Source: Halobaculum halobium (GTDB taxonomy: Archaea > Halobacteriota > Halobacteria > Halobacteriales > Haloferacaceae). From it: 64,000 nt of DNA. Under the pieces are notes generated by a model. It was not told where the DNA came from. It saw nothing but the letters and a program-made list of their open reading frames with translations, and did no database searches. The stretch's first letter is position 1. Every line of letters begins with the position of its first letter. The translations under genes and the position numbers were made by a program. Positions 61,933-64,000 of this stretch are shown in pieces. The DNA lies in NCBI RefSeq assembly GCF_030127145.1, contig NZ_CP126159.1, forward strand, positions 124,001-188,000, written 5' to 3'.

Positions 61933-62481
61933 TCACTCGACGACGACGACGCCTTTCATACCGAGCGCCTCGTGCGGGACGCAGGCGTACTTGACCGTCC
62001 CCGCCGACTCGAAGGTGTGGCTGAACGTGTGGCCCTCCTCGGCGACCAGTTCTGACTCGAAGGACCCGTCCTCGGCGACGACGTTGTGGCTGGACCCCTG
62101 GCCCGTCCATTCCCAGGTGACGGTCGTTCCGCTGGACACCCTGACTGCGGCGGGGCCGAAGCCGTAGTAGCCGCCGTTGGCTTCCGTCCCGACTTCGACG
62201 GTCACCTCGTCGGCACCCGTCTCGTCGACGACGCCGTCGTAGTTGTCGACGTCGTCGAGCCAGCCGCCGAACGACTCACCGCCGTCAGACCCGCCGGACG
62301 GGGTGTCTGTCGCCGTTTGCGTCGCTGTTTGCGTCGCCGTCTCGGTCGGTGTCTCTTCATCGCCGCCACCTCCGTTCTCGCTTCCGCCAGCGCAGCCGGC
62401 GAGGCCGGCGGCGCCGCCGACAGCAACGAGGGCACTCGCGCGCAGTACGGACCGACGGGTCGACTCGTGGTCGGACATCAC
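61933..62481 (-). CDS. Halocyanin-type blue copper lipoprotein
   Basis: A 182-residue exported cupredoxin. Tat signal with lipobox (STRRSVLRASALVAVGGAAG and LAGC at Cys30), a Gly/Thr linker with repeated TATQ, then the plastocyanin-like domain (about 85-182) with copper ligands His132 (SSHNVV), Cys167, His170 and Met175 (YACVPHEALGMKG). It carries single electrons at the outer membrane face. The GTG at 62481 or the ATG at 62478 is the start. Its partner could be the multicopper oxidase encoded at 56149. Confidence 0.88.
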   Translation of the reverse strand: MMSDHESTRRSVLRASALVAVGGAAGLAGCAGGSENGGGGDEETPTETATQTATQTATDTPSGGSDGGESFGGWLDDVDNYDGVVDETGADEVTVEVGTEANGGYYGFGPAAVRVSSGTTVTWEWTGQGSSHNVVAEDGSFESELVAEEGHTFSHTFESAGTVKYACVPHEALGMKGVVVVE

Positions 62482-62565
62482 TGAGCCGTACGACCGAGGG
62501 AGATAAGCCGCCCCCTTCGGTTCCCAGTCTGTGAGATCCGACGCGACCGTGTTGGGGCCGTCGAC

Positions 62566-62811
62566 TCACGCGAGGCCGCGCCGGACCTGCCCGAGCAGTT
62601 CTTCGACGCCGATGTCGTCCCGTCTCGTCTCCGGGGCGCCCTCATCGCCAGAATCAGTCCTCCACGGTCGCTTCCGCCCGGAAACTGCGGACGCAGTGGT
62701 GTCCGGTGACGCGTCGCTCTCCACGACGGCAGCGACGTCCGGACGGCGGTGGGGGCTGTTTCGCGCCAGTGCACGCCACCGGCGAATGACTGTCTCTCGA
62801 AACGACTCCAT
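62566..62811 (-). CDS. Hypothetical basic/acidic small protein containing an origin-type repeat in its DNA
   Basis: An 81-residue protein (MESFRETVIRRWRALARNSP and a C-terminal RRDDIGVEELLGQVRRGLA). A basic amphipathic N-terminal helix, a disordered Ser/Asp/Thr middle and a C-terminal helix; no known family. A copy of the Orc-associated 20-bp repeat (62683-62702) lies inside the gene. ATG 62811 was chosen because upstream codons overlap the divergent gene at 62842. Confidence 0.5.
   Translation of the reverse strand: MESFRETVIRRWRALARNSPHRRPDVAAVVESDASPDTTASAVSGRKRPWRTDSGDEGAPETRRDDIGVEELLGQVRRGLA
62683..62702. repeat. Isolated copy of the origin 20-bp element
   Basis: AACTGCGGACGCAGTGGTGT differs in one base from the inverted copy at 33599-33618. 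It is about 29 kb from the origin and no second copy is nearby. It lies in the middle, unconserved-looking part of the small gene 62566-62811. Confidence 0.8.
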
Positions 62812-62841
62812 AACTTTCTCCCGGGGTGCAAAGTTGTCGGC

Positions 62842-63045
62842 ATGACCCCACCAGCTCACTCGAGCGACGACACGGACAGCATCACGCGGATCGAAATCTC
62901 GCTCCGTCGGGCGCTCGCGACGACGGACTCGAGCGAGTCGCGGTACCACATTCGGACGGCGCTCCAGCAGCTACAGGTGGTCCGCGAGACCGGCGGGATC
63001 GAGTCCTCGGAGTACGGCGACGCCCGCGATATGAACCACCAGTAG
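62842..63045 (+). CDS. Small helical protein, unknown function
   Basis: A 67-residue protein (MTPPAHSSDDTDSITRIEIS, LRRALATTDSSESRYHIRTA, LQQLQVVRETGG). One or two amphipathic helices with acidic and basic faces; conserved-looking for a haloarchaeal micro-protein but not recognised. It is divergent from the gene at 62811 with a 30-bp gap, so they share a promoter region. Confidence 0.55.
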   Translation: MTPPAHSSDDTDSITRIEISLRRALATTDSSESRYHIRTALQQLQVVRETGGIESSEYGDARDMNHQ

Positions 63046-63059
63046 TCGTGCGTTGAACG

Positions 63060-63371
63060 TCACACTCGACTTTCGAGGTCCACTACCGTGCCGCGGTCGA
63101 CGACCATGAACGCCTCCTCGTGGAGCATGTCCTCCTCGGTCGGCAACACGAGTACCTCCGAGCCGTCACTGGTGGTCGTCGGGATAAAATCGAGCTCGAT
63201 GAGATCGTACTCCAGGTCCTCGGACGGATCGGGATTCGGAGAGACCGTTCGCCACTCCTGCTCTGTCGAGGCCACGATCAGCTCGCCTCCGATGAAGGCC
63301 CGCAAAACCCCGGATAAGGTGTGCTTACCACACGATCTCCGTTGGTACCGACTGTTCGGTTTCCGACGCAT
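63060..63371 (-). CDS. Hypothetical protein (103 aa)
   Basis: Starts MRRKPNSRYQRRSCGKHTLS and continues with beta-rich acidic sequence (GGELIVASTEQEWRTVSPNP, YDLIELDFIPTTTSDGSEVL, VLPTEEDMLHEEAFMVVDRG). Basic start and acidic remainder suggest a soluble protein; no known domain. The frame is open further upstream, but that part is Ser/Tyr/Arg-rich and non-conserved in look. It is convergent with the small gene ending at 63045. Confidence 0.55.
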   Translation of the reverse strand: MRRKPNSRYQRRSCGKHTLSGVLRAFIGGELIVASTEQEWRTVSPNPDPSEDLEYDLIELDFIPTTTSDGSEVLVLPTEEDMLHEEAFMVVDRGTVVDLESRV

Positions 63372-63923
63372 CTCTTGTGTGTACCCCCAGCCCGTTCGAT
63401 AATACGAACCTTCTGACCGGTATGTCGGCCGTACTGACAGGCCGACGTGGTTGACTTGAGTCGCATGACTCGTTAGCAGACAACTACTGTAAAGAAGGCT
63501 CCTACAGGGGCGAGTCGAATACCGTGAAGATAGCCACCAATTACGTTCAGTATCCTTTCTTCTGTCTTGGACTATCGCCAACTCACGGCCCCGTACCTAT
63601 CGGTTCCCCCCGCCTGAGCCGCACGCGCGATAAGATAAACATACTGAGTGTATGACGATCGTACTGGCTCTCCCCGCCCGAGAATCCCTTCGAGCGAGAT
63701 CCTCCTGTTCGGTCAGTTCTGGCCTCAGACCCGTGCGTGTTGACTCGGTCTGGCTGTCGTCCTCTCACGGGTCTCCCGCTCCCGCCGATGACCGGTCGAT
63801 TGGGGTCGGCCGACCGGGTGGACCCATATCTCCCCGCAGTCACCTGGTTTCTGTGGCGACTCCGAGCACTGAATCGCCTTTAGCGGGTCTGTTACGATAG
63901 CTACTGACGGTGAGCGCTTACGC
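63372..63923. other. Intergenic, no gene recognised
   Basis: About 550 bp. Contains AT-richer DNA (63520-63660) and a short dyad CATAC-TGAGT-GTATG (63640-63654). Frames on either strand are Arg/Ser-rich and are not supported. Confidence 0.45.
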
Positions 63924-64000
63924 ATGGCACTAGTTACAAAACACGCCATCGTCGCTGTTGCCGTGCTGACAGTGGTGGGCGGGGTCGGAATGGCGACCAT
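63924..64000 (+). CDS. Start of an exported or membrane protein, cut by the window edge
   Basis: ATG 63924 begins MALVTKHAIVAVAVLTVVGG followed by VGMAT and runs off the end. The basic start and long hydrophobic helix indicate a signal peptide or signal anchor. No further identification is possible with 25 codons. The codon usage is haloarchaeal. Confidence 0.5.
   Translation, partial: MALVTKHAIVAVAVLTVVGGVGMAT

Noticed and set aside
63640-63654. Short dyad CATAC-N5-GTATG as operator
   Set aside because: Five-base arms are expected by chance in a 550-bp gap; no gene is positioned to be controlled by it.
63583-63843. 86-codon minus-strand and 82-codon plus-strand frames
   Set aside because: Both are Arg/Ser/Gly-rich chance frames in a non-coding region.

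Overview
The window comes from a halophilic archaeon (class Halobacteria). The DNA is GC-rich, the predicted proteins are very acidic, exported proteins carry Tat (twin-arginine) signals with lipoboxes, many genes have a TATA-like box about 25 bp upstream of the start codon (leaderless transcription), and the families are typically haloarchaeal: a bacterio-opsin-activator-type regulator, halocyanin, a TrmB sugar regulator, many UspA proteins and Orc1/Cdc6. No tRNA or rRNA gene and no CRISPR array was recognised. Genus cannot be decided from the sequence alone. An Orc1/Cdc6 origin and a ParA partition locus lie 11 kb apart, which suggests a secondary replicon (chromid or megaplasmid) or an integrated one.

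0-16 kb: housekeeping and transport genes. These are glutamate dehydrogenase, a P1B-4-type metal ATPase, two CPBP membrane proteases, an SDR oxidoreductase, an amino-acid permease and a phosphate permease, with four separate UspA genes, three of them beside transporters. 16-20 kb: gene-poor, with small membrane proteins and decayed fragments. 20-23 kb: parA and its partner gene, preceded by a 9-bp tandem array and a perfect hairpin, then an HTH/membrane-protein pair. 22.5-29.4 kb: two large PAS-containing sensors and exported proteins of unknown function. 29.8-34 kb: the replication origin. Orc1/Cdc6 is flanked on both sides by 15 copies of a 20-bp element, and the copies nearest the AT-rich unwinding region face each other. 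One further, isolated copy lies about 29 kb away at 62.7 kb.

35.3-50.4 kb: a starch/maltodextrin island. A Tat-exported GH15 glucoamylase would cut polymer outside the cell, a binding protein with two permeases and a MalK ATPase would import oligosaccharides, a cytoplasmic GH15 and a GH13 would finish degradation, and a TrmB regulator closes the island. A LUD-domain gene is embedded in it. 50.4-62.5 kb: redox and transport genes. These are a SLC13 permease, a formate-dehydrogenase-type molybdo/tungsto-enzyme, a formate/nitrite channel fused to UspA domains, a Tat-exported two-domain multicopper oxidase, a CNNM/CorC transporter-like protein behind a short upstream ORF, a halocyanin and a radical SAM/SPASM protein. 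62.5-64 kb: small unknown genes and the start of a gene cut by the window edge.

Start codons were moved inward from the longest ORF wherever family start, Shine-Dalgarno, TATA spacing or a 4-bp overlap with the upstream gene favoured it. All functional statements are homology inferences made by eye; no database search was run.
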